A stretch of DNA of 59,132 bases from Blautia sp. (GTDB lineage: Bacteria > Bacillota > Clostridia > Lachnospirales > Lachnospiraceae), in the NCBI GenBank assembly GCA_023664455.1, contig JAMPFM010000013.1, positions 1-59,132 of the forward strand, in the 5' to 3' direction. How positions within the stretch are numbered: the first letter of the stretch is position 1; the number at the start of each line of letters is the position of its first letter. This document shows positions 9,178-17,138 of the stretch, one piece after another. Made by a program: the position numbers and the translations under genes. Below the pieces are notes generated by a model. The model saw nothing but the letters and a program-made list of their open reading frames with translations. It was not told the origin of the DNA and did no database searches.

Positions 9178-9327
9178 GCAAAGGAAAATCAAGCGACGCG
9201 CAGCGGCATTTGATTTTCCTGCGGCATTAGCGAGCAAACGTCCGATGAAATCGGACAAAGAGCGCGATAGCGCGGGTTTGCGAGTATAGAAGTATAGCAA
9301 AGGAAAATCAAGCGACGCGCAGCGGCA
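9178..9327. repeat. 31-bp direct repeats in a folded intergenic segment
   Basis: Identical 31-bp copies lie at 9178-9208 and 9297-9327. Between and around them are inverted repeats: GGAAAATCAA pairs with TTGATTTTCC after the first copy, GTCCGAT pairs with ATCGGAC near 9240-9256, and a GCGCGATAGCGCG stem follows. The region has no convincing coding frame. It could be a small RNA gene, a long structured leader or a REP-like element. Confidence 0.55.
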
Positions 9328-9350
9328 GCAAACGCGCAGATTTTTGTCGA

Positions 9351-9388
9351 AAAGTGCAAAGTATACCCAAAAAAGTGCGAAGTATACC
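9351..9388. promoter_or_regulatory. Tandem 17-bp boxes, 21-bp period (candidate LytTR operator)
   Basis: AAAGTGCAAAGTATACC (9351-9367) and AAAGTGCGAAGTATACC (9372-9388) differ at one base and are spaced 21 bp apart, two helical turns. LytTR regulators such as AgrA and VirR typically bind paired direct repeats with this period. The boxes lie about 150 nt upstream of the operon that encodes a LytTR regulator, so autoregulation is a reasonable inference. Confidence 0.5.
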
Positions 9389-9540
9389 AGGGGAAAGGTA
9401 TTTATGCTGATTATTTGATATTCTGGAGTTGGAGTATAAGAGTAAGCAGTAGGAGTGTGTCTGGCGTGGCAAGATGGCAGGAGCGCCAAGAGATGTCTGT
9501 CTTGCGCAGTGGACTTTCACATATAAGAAGGAGATAAAAT

Positions 9541-10875
9541 ATGTTAGGTGGTCCGGTATATGTAGCGTTCATACGGTTTGCATTAAGCCTTGCGGGAGTT
9601 ATCCTGTTGTTTTCCTGTATGAGTGAATCCCGTTTTGACAGGAAAAAAACAATTATTTATTATGGGGGCTTCAGTGCAGCGCTTCTGACGGCAGCGTCTG
9701 TCTGGTATGTGGTGGATTGGGAAAGCTGTGTGCGCATCGTCGCCTTTGCCATGTATCTGTGCTTTGCGATATTTGCCATTATCATAAGCAGGGATTCCAT
9801 TTATCTGTCCATCTATAAACTGGCGCTGACCTTTTATCTGCTGGCGGTGTTCCTCATCGGAGGGCTGGAAGTAGCCGTTGTTTTTTTCAACAGAAATGTG
9901 TGGGCGGATATCATTACGCGTGTGATATTGATTCTGCTGATGGCTTTCTTTATGGAAAAGAAGCTGAAAAAATCACTTATCGGTTTTGGCGATTATGTGG
10001 AAAAAGAGGTAGATAAATTCAGCGTGGCGATTATGATTATATCCATTCTTCTGGGAATCGGCTTTATTTTGAATCCGAATATCAGGGACAGGACGCCCTA
10101 TCGTATTTATCAGGTGACTGTGAATTTCATTCTGACGGGGACTGTGCAGCTTCTTATGTATCGATTTTACCTGCATATCGGAATCGAGAAAGAGCATGAA
10201 AGAGAAAAACAGCTGTTACAAATGAATCACCGGCTTCTGGAGCGGCAGGTGGAAATTCTGGAAGAGTCCGTAGAATCTGGAAAAAGACTCCGGCATGATA
10301 TCAGGCATCATAATGCGGTTATCGCAGAATATGTGCGCCAGGGGCAGAAAGAAGAACTGCTGCAATATTTGAAAGAGTATGAAAAGGAAACGGATGGAGG
10401 CATGAAGAAGCCGATATGCGCCAATACTGCAGTCAATAATATTCTTGCAGCGTATACCCGCAAAGCGAGAAATGAACAGATTAAGGTGCGGCTTGACATT
10501 GAGGTCGGAAGAGACATGGCGATACCCAGTATCGACCTGGTGGCGATTCTTGCCAACGCTTATGAGAATGCGATTTATGCCTGTATGGAAGCGAAGAAGT
10601 ATTCTGAAGGGCGAGAATGTTTTATTCAGCTGATGGTCAAAAGAAGAAAAAATAAACTGATTATCTTCTGCAGCAACACCTGCAGGGCGGAAACCGAACT
10701 AAAGGATGGACAGCCTAAGACGGAATTTACAGGCGGGATTGGTGTTTCGAGCATTATTAAGACGGCGGAAAAGTATGATGGGGAATGTGATTTTAAAAAT
10801 GATAACGGCGTGTTTATTTTCAGATTGATTATGAACATTCCATCGGATTATAAAGCAGCAGAATGTTCAGGTTAA
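9541..10875 (+). CDS. Membrane sensor histidine kinase, GHKL type
   Basis: AgrC/VirS-like sensor kinase. The N-terminal half (about residues 1-210) is made of six or seven membrane helices with no large extracellular domain, followed by a coiled coil (ERQVEILEESVESGKRL). The phosphoacceptor region LRHDIRHHNAVI is near residue 250, and a GHKL ATPase domain with the N-box AILANAYENAIYACM is near residue 334. Length is 444 aa. ATG follows AAGAAGGAGA. It lies upstream of a LytTR regulator (28 nt gap). No AgrD-type peptide gene was seen next to it, so the signal is unknown. Confidence 0.85.
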   Translation: MLGGPVYVAFIRFALSLAGVILLFSCMSESRFDRKKTIIYYGGFSAALLTAASVWYVVDWESCVRIVAFAMYLCFAIFAIIISRDSIYLSIYKLALTFYLLAVFLIGGLEVAVVFFNRNVWADIITRVILILLMAFFMEKKLKKSLIGFGDYVEKEVDKFSVAIMIISILLGIGFILNPNIRDRTPYRIYQVTVNFILTGTVQLLMYRFYLHIGIEKEHEREKQLLQMNHRLLERQVEILEESVESGKRLRHDIRHHNAVIAEYVRQGQKEELLQYLKEYEKETDGGMKKPICANTAVNNILAAYTRKARNEQIKVRLDIEVGRDMAIPSIDLVAILANAYENAIYACMEAKKYSEGRECFIQLMVKRRKNKLIIFCSNTCRAETELKDGQPKTEFTGGIGVSSIIKTAEKYDGECDFKNDNGVFIFRLIMNIPSDYKAAECSG

Positions 10876-10903
10876 AAATAGCCGGAAATGAGGAGGGAAA
10901 CAC

Positions 10904-11653
10904 ATGTACCTGCTGGCGCTCTGTGATGACGAATGGACAGAATTGGAAAAAACAGAAAAATTGCTGGGCGACTATGAGAAAAAACATTCCGGGCTGGATT
11001 TCTCGATTCGGCGGTTTGGGAATGCAGACGGACTGCTGAATGCAGTCAGGGAAGAAAATTATGTGCCGGATTTGATATTTATGGATATTTATATGCCGGA
11101 TAAAGAAAGCAATTCCTATCCGCTGGGACTGGAAGCGGCAAAAGAGCTTCGCGGCAGGAATTACAAAGGAAAAATCGTTTTCCTTACGACGTCTAAAGAG
11201 TATGCGTTAGAAGCTTTTGATGTGGACGCCTGGCAGTATATTGTTAAGCCGGTATCGGAAGATAAATTGTTTGCCATACTTGACAATATCCTGAAAGATA
11301 TCGAGGAGGAACAGAAGAGATTTATTCTGCTGCACATGGAAGGCAGACTTGTGAGGGTCTCGATAAATGATATCGTATGTTGTGAGGCACAGGGAAAAAC
11401 GCAATGCATGCATTTTGCAGACAGCACGAAATGTATCCTGCGGATGACGATGACGGAAATTTACGATTTGCTTTCTCACTATCAGGAGTTTGTCAGGCTT
11501 GGTGTTGCTTATATCGTCAATCTCGGTTATGTTGGCAGCCTGAACGCCAAGGAAATCTGCATGGACAACGGCATGAAGATTTATCTGCCAAGAGGCACAT
11601 ACAAAAGTTTAAGAGAGCAATATTTTAATTATTATTGCAGAGAAAACGAATAG
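10904..11653 (+). CDS. LytTR-family response regulator
   Basis: AgrA-like DNA-binding regulator of 249 aa. The receiver domain has acidic residues D8/D9, the phosphorylation site in [10 protein letters not shown] (D61), a conserved Thr in FLTTS and Lys in IVKPVSE. Residues about 140-245 form a LytTR domain ([21 protein letters not shown]... [12 protein letters not shown]). It is preceded by its partner kinase and followed 16 nt later by a chemoreceptor gene, so all three are probably one transcript. It probably binds the tandem boxes at 9351-9388. Confidence 0.88.
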   Translation: MYLLALCDDEWTELEKTEKLLGDYEKKHSGLDFSIRRFGNADGLLNAVREENYVPDLIFMDIYMPDKESNSYPLGLEAAKELRGRNYKGKIVFLTTSKEYALEAFDVDAWQYIVKPVSEDKLFAILDNILKDIEEEQKRFILLHMEGRLVRVSINDIVCCEAQGKTQCMHFADSTKCILRMTMTEIYDLLSHYQEFVRLGVAYIVNLGYVGSLNAKEICMDNGMKIYLPRGTYKSLREQYFNYYCRENE

Positions 11654-11669
11654 AGGAGGATTCATCATT

Positions 11670-13166
11670 ATGGAACAGGATATTTTTTATGAAAATGATA
11701 CGAAAGTGACGAAAACCGCCGTCAAGGTACTGCGCTGGCTGATTCTTGTATTTCCGTTATTATTTGTTTTTTCGGTGACAGGGCTTTTTCAGATAAAAAT
11801 CAGTGCGCTGATTCCATTGACGCTGATTGGAGTCGTGGTAACAATGGGACCGGGACTGGCTTATAAGATGAAAGTATCTATTGGTGTCTTGAAATATATG
11901 ACGACGCTGGCGCTGGCGACCCTGATAGCGATTATGGCGACGAATGCGGCAATAGGTATCTATATGACATATGCGTTTGCCATGATATTCAGTCTGTTTT
12001 ACTATGATAAAAAATTCACAATGCGGATTTCGGTGGTTTCCTATATTCTATTGGTAATTTCACTGTATTTCCGTTCGCTGAATGTGGCGCAGATTGAGTA
12101 CGAGACCAATATGATGTGGTTTATTACCCGTTCGCTGGGCTTTCTGCTGGAATCCATTGTTATGAGTGTCGTTTGTATAAAAATTGCAGATCTGTCCCAT
12201 CAGATGCTGGTCAAATTCGCCGATACGAAGCGGACGGTGGAGCTGATAGATGAGTGCGAGAAATCTTCCGAGCAGTTGAATGACGTGGTAGAACGGCTGG
12301 AAACTTATATCCACGGATTCGCCCATACCAATGGCGTCATAACGGATTCCGCGCAGATGACGCTGCAGGACTGCAACGAAAGCTTCCAGTTTGTCAATTC
12401 CGTCCGGGAATCCATGAAGGAACTGAGCGGGAATGCGGACGGCGTCGTACATAATATGGAAGAAATGCAGGAAATATCCAGAGAGACAACAGAGAAAATA
12501 CAGGGTTATATTGAAAGAATGCAAAAGACTACCGAGAGCATCCAGGTCATCGAGCAGTCCGCCAGGCAGACGGAATCCCAGATTAGCAATCTGGAAAGCG
12601 GTATGAAAGAGGTAGCGGAGTTTACCAATACCATTGCAGGGATTGCCAGCCAGACCAACCTGCTGGCGCTGAACGCTTCGATAGAGGCGGCAAGGGCGGG
12701 CGATATGGGCAAAGGATTTAGTGTTGTCGCAGAAGAAGTAGGCATATTGGCGGCAAATTCCAGACAGGCAAGCAGCGCGATTACTGGGATCATTGATAAA
12801 ATTTTCACACTCTTACAGGAAGTGCAGCAATCGAATCAGGACAATATTGCCAATGTCATGCGGGAAACCGAGAAACTTTATGAGATAGAAAAAGAAGCGG
12901 AAGGCATCGGCGCGCTTCAGGAAAAATCCGGGGAAAGGGTGCGGGTTGCCGCGGATTCCAGTACGGATACGGTAGAACAGAGCGCACGGGTTCTGGATAT
13001 GATTGGGCAGATGGAACAGCTCCTGGAAAATACCATCGAACAGGCAAATCAGATTGTCAGGGAGTCACAGGAGCAGAAACACGTCACCGGGGAAGTGGAA
13101 GAATCCTTCAGACAGGTGACAACAGTGTCAGAAAATCTGTTGACGCTGAGCAGGAAGGAAGTATAG
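11670..13166 (+). CDS. Methyl-accepting chemotaxis-type membrane receptor
   Basis: 498-aa receptor. Residues about 15-185 are a block of six or so closely spaced membrane helices with no extracytoplasmic sensing domain. The remainder is a long helical signalling domain whose hairpin tip reads [36 protein letters not shown], the CheA/CheW contact site. No HAMP domain is evident. It is the third gene of the kinase/LytTR operon, which is unusual: most MCP genes are alone or with che genes. It could feed a chemotaxis array or work in membrane sensing with the kinase. Confidence 0.85.
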   Translation: MEQDIFYENDTKVTKTAVKVLRWLILVFPLLFVFSVTGLFQIKISALIPLTLIGVVVTMGPGLAYKMKVSIGVLKYMTTLALATLIAIMATNAAIGIYMTYAFAMIFSLFYYDKKFTMRISVVSYILLVISLYFRSLNVAQIEYETNMMWFITRSLGFLLESIVMSVVCIKIADLSHQMLVKFADTKRTVELIDECEKSSEQLNDVVERLETYIHGFAHTNGVITDSAQMTLQDCNESFQFVNSVRESMKELSGNADGVVHNMEEMQEISRETTEKIQGYIERMQKTTESIQVIEQSARQTESQISNLESGMKEVAEFTNTIAGIASQTNLLALNASIEAARAGDMGKGFSVVAEEVGILAANSRQASSAITGIIDKIFTLLQEVQQSNQDNIANVMRETEKLYEIEKEAEGIGALQEKSGERVRVAADSSTDTVEQSARVLDMIGQMEQLLENTIEQANQIVRESQEQKHVTGEVEESFRQVTTVSENLLTLSRKEV

Positions 13167-13223
13167 GGGAAGCGTTGGTTTCTGAAGACGTTACTAATTA
13201 TCCAGAAATGATAAAGAACATCA

Positions 13224-13264
13224 AAAAAGCAACCGTGCTGACTAAAGCCAGGTTGCTTTTTTTG
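13224..13264. terminator. Terminator after the chemoreceptor operon
   Basis: AAAAAGCAACC (13224-13234) pairs with GGTTGCTTTTT (13251-13261), followed by more T. The flanking A and T runs make it usable from both strands; the convergent DUF3048 gene ends at 13314. A second weaker stem (AAGGCG/CGCCTT, then TTTT) lies at about 13279-13312. Confidence 0.85.
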
Positions 13265-13313
13265 ATTAGCTTTAACCAAGGCGGACGTTGCTTTACGCTG
13301 ACGCCTTTTTGTA

Positions 13314-14501
13314 TTATTCGTACTCCACAAACTCCCCATACTCTTCCCAGATATTGCAAATCCAGGTTTTTCCCTGATTCAGGATAATCTCATCGCCGTT
13401 TTCATCGAAGAAATGGGCGGGGGTGAAATCGCCGTCATAGCGGGACCAGGTTCCTTTTATCAGTTTACCGTTTGTAAAGACGATGGCGTCGCCCTCACCA
13501 TGAACGCCGAATGCCAGATAGTCGTGCGAGTCCCGGACTTCCCCGTGGCAGTATTGGAAAACAACATTTGAAACGGTTAACTGTTCGTTGTTATATTCGT
13601 CAATCTGTTTGCCCCCGTCCTGATAGCGGTAGTAGAGATGGTCATCCTCGTGATATTCAAAATAAGGATGATAAGCGCCGTAACCACCGGAATTGCCGCC
13701 GGATTTTCCGCCGGGATAAATCATCGTCGCCTCTTCGTTATCCGCATAATCAGCGATAACGTCGTCTGCGGCAAACAAAAACGGGCGGACATAAGCGTCG
13801 TCATAATTCCAGTCATAGGCAAGTCTGTCTACGGCTTTCATAAGTCCTTCGATTTTCAGATAACCGGTAAATTCCTGGGCATAGCCCGGACGGCTTACCC
13901 TGTAGTACGCTTCGTCAGCAGGATTGTGGATACCGCTGACAGAGGCGCTGACATTGTATACATTGTCGCGGTTAATCAGTTCTTCTACATAAGGTTTGGC
14001 AAGACCCCAGTTACAGTATATGGCTTCATAACCCATCGCCACATAGAGGAAGTAATCCCTAGAGCTTCTGATGGGTCCGATTCTCTCTAAATCATCAAAA
14101 TTTTCAAAAACCGCCATCAGTCTGGTAATACGTCCTTCTACGGGAGCCTCATAGATGATGCCCGCCTGGGAGAGACCGTATTGCGGCATTGCAGGTTTGT
14201 TATTAGGAATCATGACGGCGATAGGCCTTCTTGTGGCGATATCTTTGTCTGTCCATTCGCCGGTCAGGTAGCTTTGCATCTTGCCGCCCACCACTTCCCG
14301 CTCATCGGAAATAACAGGATAAGCGGTAGTCACTGCTTCTTCCAGTTCTTCTTCCGCAGGTTCCGGCTCTGGTTCCGGCGCTGGCTCCGTGATTTCCGGC
14401 TCTGGCGCTGGTTCCGGTTCCGGCTGTTTGCCGCAGCCGGTTAAGCAGGAAAAAGTGAGTAGGATAGAAGCTGTCAATAGGACGATTTTTTTCTTGTGCA
14501 T
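13314..14501 (-). CDS. DUF3048 (YerB-like) lipoprotein
   Basis: Secreted lipoprotein of 395 aa. The signal peptide ends in the lipobox LTGC (about residues 19-22), followed by a Pro/Glu-rich linker of alternating PEPEPAPEPE type to about residue 60. The rest matches the DUF3048/YerB pattern (RPIAVMIPNNKPAMPQYGLSQAGIIYEAPVEGRITRLMAVF ... GPIRSSRDYF). Function is unknown; a surface, envelope-linked role is likely. It lies downstream of the toxin-like cassette but is separated from it by a terminator at 14543-14569. Confidence 0.85.
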   Translation of the reverse strand: MHKKKIVLLTASILLTFSCLTGCGKQPEPEPAPEPEITEPAPEPEPEPAEEELEEAVTTAYPVISDEREVVGGKMQSYLTGEWTDKDIATRRPIAVMIPNNKPAMPQYGLSQAGIIYEAPVEGRITRLMAVFENFDDLERIGPIRSSRDYFLYVAMGYEAIYCNWGLAKPYVEELINRDNVYNVSASVSGIHNPADEAYYRVSRPGYAQEFTGYLKIEGLMKAVDRLAYDWNYDDAYVRPFLFAADDVIADYADNEEATMIYPGGKSGGNSGGYGAYHPYFEYHEDDHLYYRYQDGGKQIDEYNNEQLTVSNVVFQYCHGEVRDSHDYLAFGVHGEGDAIVFTNGKLIKGTWSRYDGDFTPAHFFDENGDEIILNQGKTWICNIWEEYGEFVEYE

Positions 14502-14542
14502 GTTTTCTTTTCTCCATTCTTAAAATTTTTAAAAAGAAAAGT

Positions 14543-14569
14543 AAAAAGGCACTCAAGCAAGTGAGTACC
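14543..14569 (-). terminator. Terminator of the ART/SecB-like cassette
   Basis: On the minus strand GGTACTCA pairs with TGAGTGCC (one G-U) around a 6-nt loop, followed by TTTTT. It lies 7 nt after the SecB-like gene and isolates the cassette from the DUF3048 gene. Confidence 0.85.
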
Positions 14570-14575
14570 TGATTT

Positions 14576-14968
14576 CTACTTTTTTTGATCATTAATCATT
14601 GCAATAATATTCATGGCAGGTAGCACAATAGGGGGCATTCCTGGCTGTGTTGTAATAATAGATATATAGCTTCTAATATAAGGAAACATAATTGCAATGG
14701 TATTTTTTTCAAGGATATCCATGTTTTCCTGTTGGGTACGGAATATTGCTTTTCCTTTTACATTCACATATATATTTTCTTTTTCGTCTGAAACGGTTGT
14801 AATCAACGTGATTTCATAACCATCTCTTTCAACCTTTTCCACGGCACGTTCTACATGGACATTTAATTCCAGACCGTCTAAGGAAACCTCTTTTTTTCTA
14901 AATGTACTCTCTGTAATTTCAATTTTTTCTAAAACAAGAGGGCTTTCGTAAGCAGAGCTAACCTTCAT
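14576..14968 (-). CDS. SecB-like chaperone of a toxin-antitoxin cassette
   Basis: 130-residue protein whose C-terminal half has the SecB family signature: ENMDILEKNTIAIMFPYIRSYISIITTQPGMPPIVLPAMNI resembles the LFPYAR...T...G.PPL.L..INF block of SecB. The N-terminal half is beta-rich, as in SecB. Gram-positive bacteria normally lack the export chaperone SecB; solitary SecB-like proteins such as Rv1957 stabilise antitoxins in toxin-antitoxin-chaperone modules. It starts 9 nt after the small middle gene, with AGGAGAGG as ribosome site, and is followed by a terminator. Fold and partner are inferred. Confidence 0.72.
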   Translation of the reverse strand: MKVSSAYESPLVLEKIEITESTFRKKEVSLDGLELNVHVERAVEKVERDGYEITLITTVSDEKENIYVNVKGKAIFRTQQENMDILEKNTIAIMFPYIRSYISIITTQPGMPPIVLPAMNIIAMINDQKK

Positions 14969-14977
14969 AATCCTCTC

Positions 14978-15217
14978 CTAACATGCAATAGCAAAATTAT
15001 CCTGCAAATAATATGCTTTTGCATTCACTGTGGTGTTCAGTTTATCACCGGAATATCCAAAGGAAGTCTGACATGATGCAAAAACCCGATGAATGTCTTC
15101 TGTAGTTATCGTATGAACGCCGGTTCTGTCTTGAATCATAGGCGCCTTGGCGCTCTCGCTTAACTCAACATTATATTTCTCACATAATGTAAAAAATAAA
15201 TCTTTATCCAACATCAT
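14978..15217 (-). CDS. Small protein, candidate antitoxin
   Basis: 79-residue protein without a recognised domain. The N-terminal part is charged and helical; the C-terminal part is hydrophobic and aromatic (AKAYYLQDNFAIAC). Its start overlaps the stop of the upstream ART-like gene (ATGA), and it has a good GAGGTGAT ribosome site, so the two are translationally coupled. Position between an ART-like gene and a SecB-like gene suggests the antitoxin, whose exposed C-terminus would be the chaperone-binding segment. This is inferred from context only. Confidence 0.55.
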   Translation of the reverse strand: MMLDKDLFFTLCEKYNVELSESAKAPMIQDRTGVHTITTEDIHRVFASCQTSFGYSGDKLNTTVNAKAYYLQDNFAIAC

Positions 15218-15801
15218 ATCACCTCTTCTTCCTCATTATACACTATCTTTGTTGATTTGATACATTCTTTTTTAGAGACGCATATTTGTCTCTCATGAAA
15301 TTTGAAATGAATAATTTTCATGATTTTTCTTTGCTTTTCTAACTCTTCGGGACTTCTTTTTGTAGTATAGCCGGCAACGTCTTTCTGAAAGGTTCCCATA
15401 ATAACAGATATTTCGTGTTTCTGTTTATAATAATCAAAAAAGAGTGCGCGGAAATCATCTTCCTTAAATATAGGCATTTTTCCCAGACATTCTTTTTGGA
15501 TTTCATCTAATGTGTTTATAGTTTCCGTTAAAAAGCAGTCAAACTGGCTATTATCGTCTAAATCAAGGACTTTTTCATCGTTAGCTTCTATAAGAGATTG
15601 AAAAACCAATCCTCCACAATTACCATTTCGTGAAGAGCTATTGGACGCCCACCATCGGGCTTTTTCATAATCATCAAAAAAATATACTCCCTGACCTAGC
15701 CAATGGTCGCTTCGATACTGAGATTTGGAAGGATCAAGTCCATCATTCTCTATACTATATCGGTGTTTGGAGCAGGTTCCATGATACCCCAATTCTTTCA
15801 T
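15214..15801 (-). CDS. ADP-ribosyltransferase-like protein, candidate toxin
   Basis: 195-residue protein. The N-terminus has ART/PARP-like motifs: YHGT at residues 6-9 (NAD-binding His7) and LGQGVYFFDDYEKARWWA at 35-52 (Tyr40), in the order of an H-Y-E type fold. The third catalytic residue is not obvious; E72 in QSLIEANDEKV is a candidate. The C-terminal part is Lys-rich. It is first of three genes with a small protein and a SecB-like chaperone. The set resembles the CmdTAC phage-defence module, whose toxin ADP-ribosylates mRNA. The coding sequence is more AT-rich than its neighbours. The target is unknown. Confidence 0.6.
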   Translation of the reverse strand: MKELGYHGTCSKHRYSIENDGLDPSKSQYRSDHWLGQGVYFFDDYEKARWWASNSSSRNGNCGGLVFQSLIEANDEKVLDLDDNSQFDCFLTETINTLDEIQKECLGKMPIFKEDDFRALFFDYYKQKHEISVIMGTFQKDVAGYTTKRSPEELEKQRKIMKIIHFKFHERQICVSKKECIKSTKIVYNEEEEVI

Positions 15802-15849
15802 TATCTATTCTTCCTAAGTAAATGAAAACTATTGTACAATTATCTATTC
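15801..15849 (-). promoter_or_regulatory. Cassette promoter with 10-bp direct repeats
   Basis: On the minus strand a TACAAT -10 box (15836-15831) lies inside the palindrome ATTGTACAAT, about 30 nt before the ART-like start. TTATCTATTC occurs at 15801-15810 and 15840-15849, on each side of the -10 box. Such paired sites suit an autoregulated toxin-antitoxin promoter; no -35 consensus is seen. Confidence 0.4.
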
Positions 15850-15914
15850 CATAAATCGAAATGGACATTCCAAGTATATCATTTCTCATGAAAAAAAGCA
15901 ATCAGCGAAATTAT

Positions 15915-15971
15915 GGAAATAGTGAAGCTGGAAATAGTGAAGCTGGAAATAGTGAAGCTGGAAATAGTGAA
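15915..15971. repeat. 15-bp tandem repeat, about 3.8 copies
   Basis: The unit GGAAATAGTGAAGCT repeats head to tail from 15915, with the last copy truncated. It lies in the divergent intergenic region between the toxin-like cassette and prmA; the rest of 15850-16020 is AT-rich with no gene seen. Confidence 0.9.
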
Positions 15972-16029
15972 ATATTTTAATTAAAATGATTTCCTATTGC
16001 TGGAAATAGTTTCCTGTTATTGAAAAATA

Positions 16030-16038
16030 TGATAAACT
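16030..16038 (+). promoter_or_regulatory. Possible prmA promoter (extended -10)
   Basis: TGA then TAAACT (16033-16038), with TTTCCT 17 bp upstream. Weak but the only candidate in this AT-rich gap about 115 nt before prmA. Confidence 0.35.
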
Positions 16039-16151
16039 ATCTGGGTAGAATTACCGTAAAATACAAGGAAATCGCTTCGCGGTTATCCTGGTTATCGAAA
16101 AAATTTCCTATATAAAGTGAGAAAATAAAGTGAGAAAGGCATAATTTTAAC

Positions 16152-17138
16152 ATGAAATGGATGAAATTTAAAATTAAGACATTGACAGAGGCGGAAGATA
16201 TCATCATCAGCACGCTATACGATATCGGATTGGAAGGCGCGCAGATAGAGGATAATGTGCCGCTTACCGCATGGGAAAAGGAGCAGATGTTTGTTGATAT
16301 TCCGCCTGTTGGCGCAGAGGATGATGGGACGGCGTATCTTAGCTTTTTCGTGGAAGAAAGGGAAGACGGCAGTCTGGAAATTGATGGAAACGTTACCGAT
16401 AAGGACACGATTTTAAAACAGGTGGAAGAAGAGCTTGAGAGTCTGCGGCTGTTTATGGATATCGGCGAGGGCAGCGTCAGCATAGAAGAAACCGAGGACA
16501 TCGACTGGATTAATAATTGGAAACAATATTTTCATCAGTTTTATATCGACGATTTGCTGGTGATTCCTTCCTGGGAAGAAGTGAAGGAAGAAGACCGTAG
16601 GAAGAAAATCCTGCATATTGACCCAGGTACGGCGTTCGGTACTGGTATGCATGAGACGACGCAGCTTTGTATCCGGCAGATTAAGAAATTTCTGACGCCG
16701 GAAACGAAGCTTTTAGACGTGGGGTGCGGGAGTGGCATTCTGTCTATTATTGCGCTGATGTATGGGGCGAAGAGTGCGGTAGGCACGGATTTGGATATCT
16801 GCGCGGTGGATGCGGTGAAGCAGAACATGGAAGCGAACGGTATCCCGCAGGATGCTTTCACAATGATGATTGGCAATATTATTACGGATAAAGAAATACA
16901 GGACAAAACCGGTTATGCGTGTTATGATATCGTTGTAGCGAATATTCTTGCCGATGTGCTGGTGGAATTGACGCCCGTTATCATCGCCCAGATGAAGGAG
17001 GGCGGCGTCTATATTACATCGGGGATTATCCGGGAAAAGGAAGAGACTGTGCTTGGCGCAGTCAGAAAGGCAGGGCTTACAGTGCTGGAAGTTACTTATC
17101 AGGGCGAATGGGTATCAATAACTGCCCGTAAAGGATGA
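16152..17138 (+). CDS. prmA: Ribosomal protein L11 methyltransferase
   Basis: SAM-dependent methyltransferase that methylates lysines and the N-terminus of ribosomal protein L11. The N-terminal substrate-recognition domain (MKFKIKTLTEAEDIIISTLYDIGLEGAQIED) is followed by the linker DPGTAFGTGMHETTQLC and a Rossmann methyltransferase domain with motif I LLDVGCGSGILSI (about residue 184) and the NILADVLVEL motif. Length of 328 aa is typical. Its stop overlaps the VanZ-like start by 4 nt, and rsmE follows, so the three genes form one unit. Confidence 0.93.
   Translation: MKWMKFKIKTLTEAEDIIISTLYDIGLEGAQIEDNVPLTAWEKEQMFVDIPPVGAEDDGTAYLSFFVEEREDGSLEIDGNVTDKDTILKQVEEELESLRLFMDIGEGSVSIEETEDIDWINNWKQYFHQFYIDDLLVIPSWEEVKEEDRRKKILHIDPGTAFGTGMHETTQLCIRQIKKFLTPETKLLDVGCGSGILSIIALMYGAKSAVGTDLDICAVDAVKQNMEANGIPQDAFTMMIGNIITDKEIQDKTGYACYDIVVANILADVLVELTPVIIAQMKEGGVYITSGIIREKEETVLGAVRKAGLTVLEVTYQGEWVSITARKG

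Noticed and set aside
9157-9489. A 110-codon minus-strand frame in the kinase leader
   Set aside because: It covers the repeats and stems of the intergenic region, has no protein-like pattern and no ribosome site.
9389-9540. An AgrD-like signal-peptide gene before the sensor kinase
   Set aside because: The short ATG frames here stop within a few codons and none encodes a Cys-containing peptide.
15915-15971. CRISPR array
   Set aside because: The units are 15 bp, directly adjacent, with no spacers.
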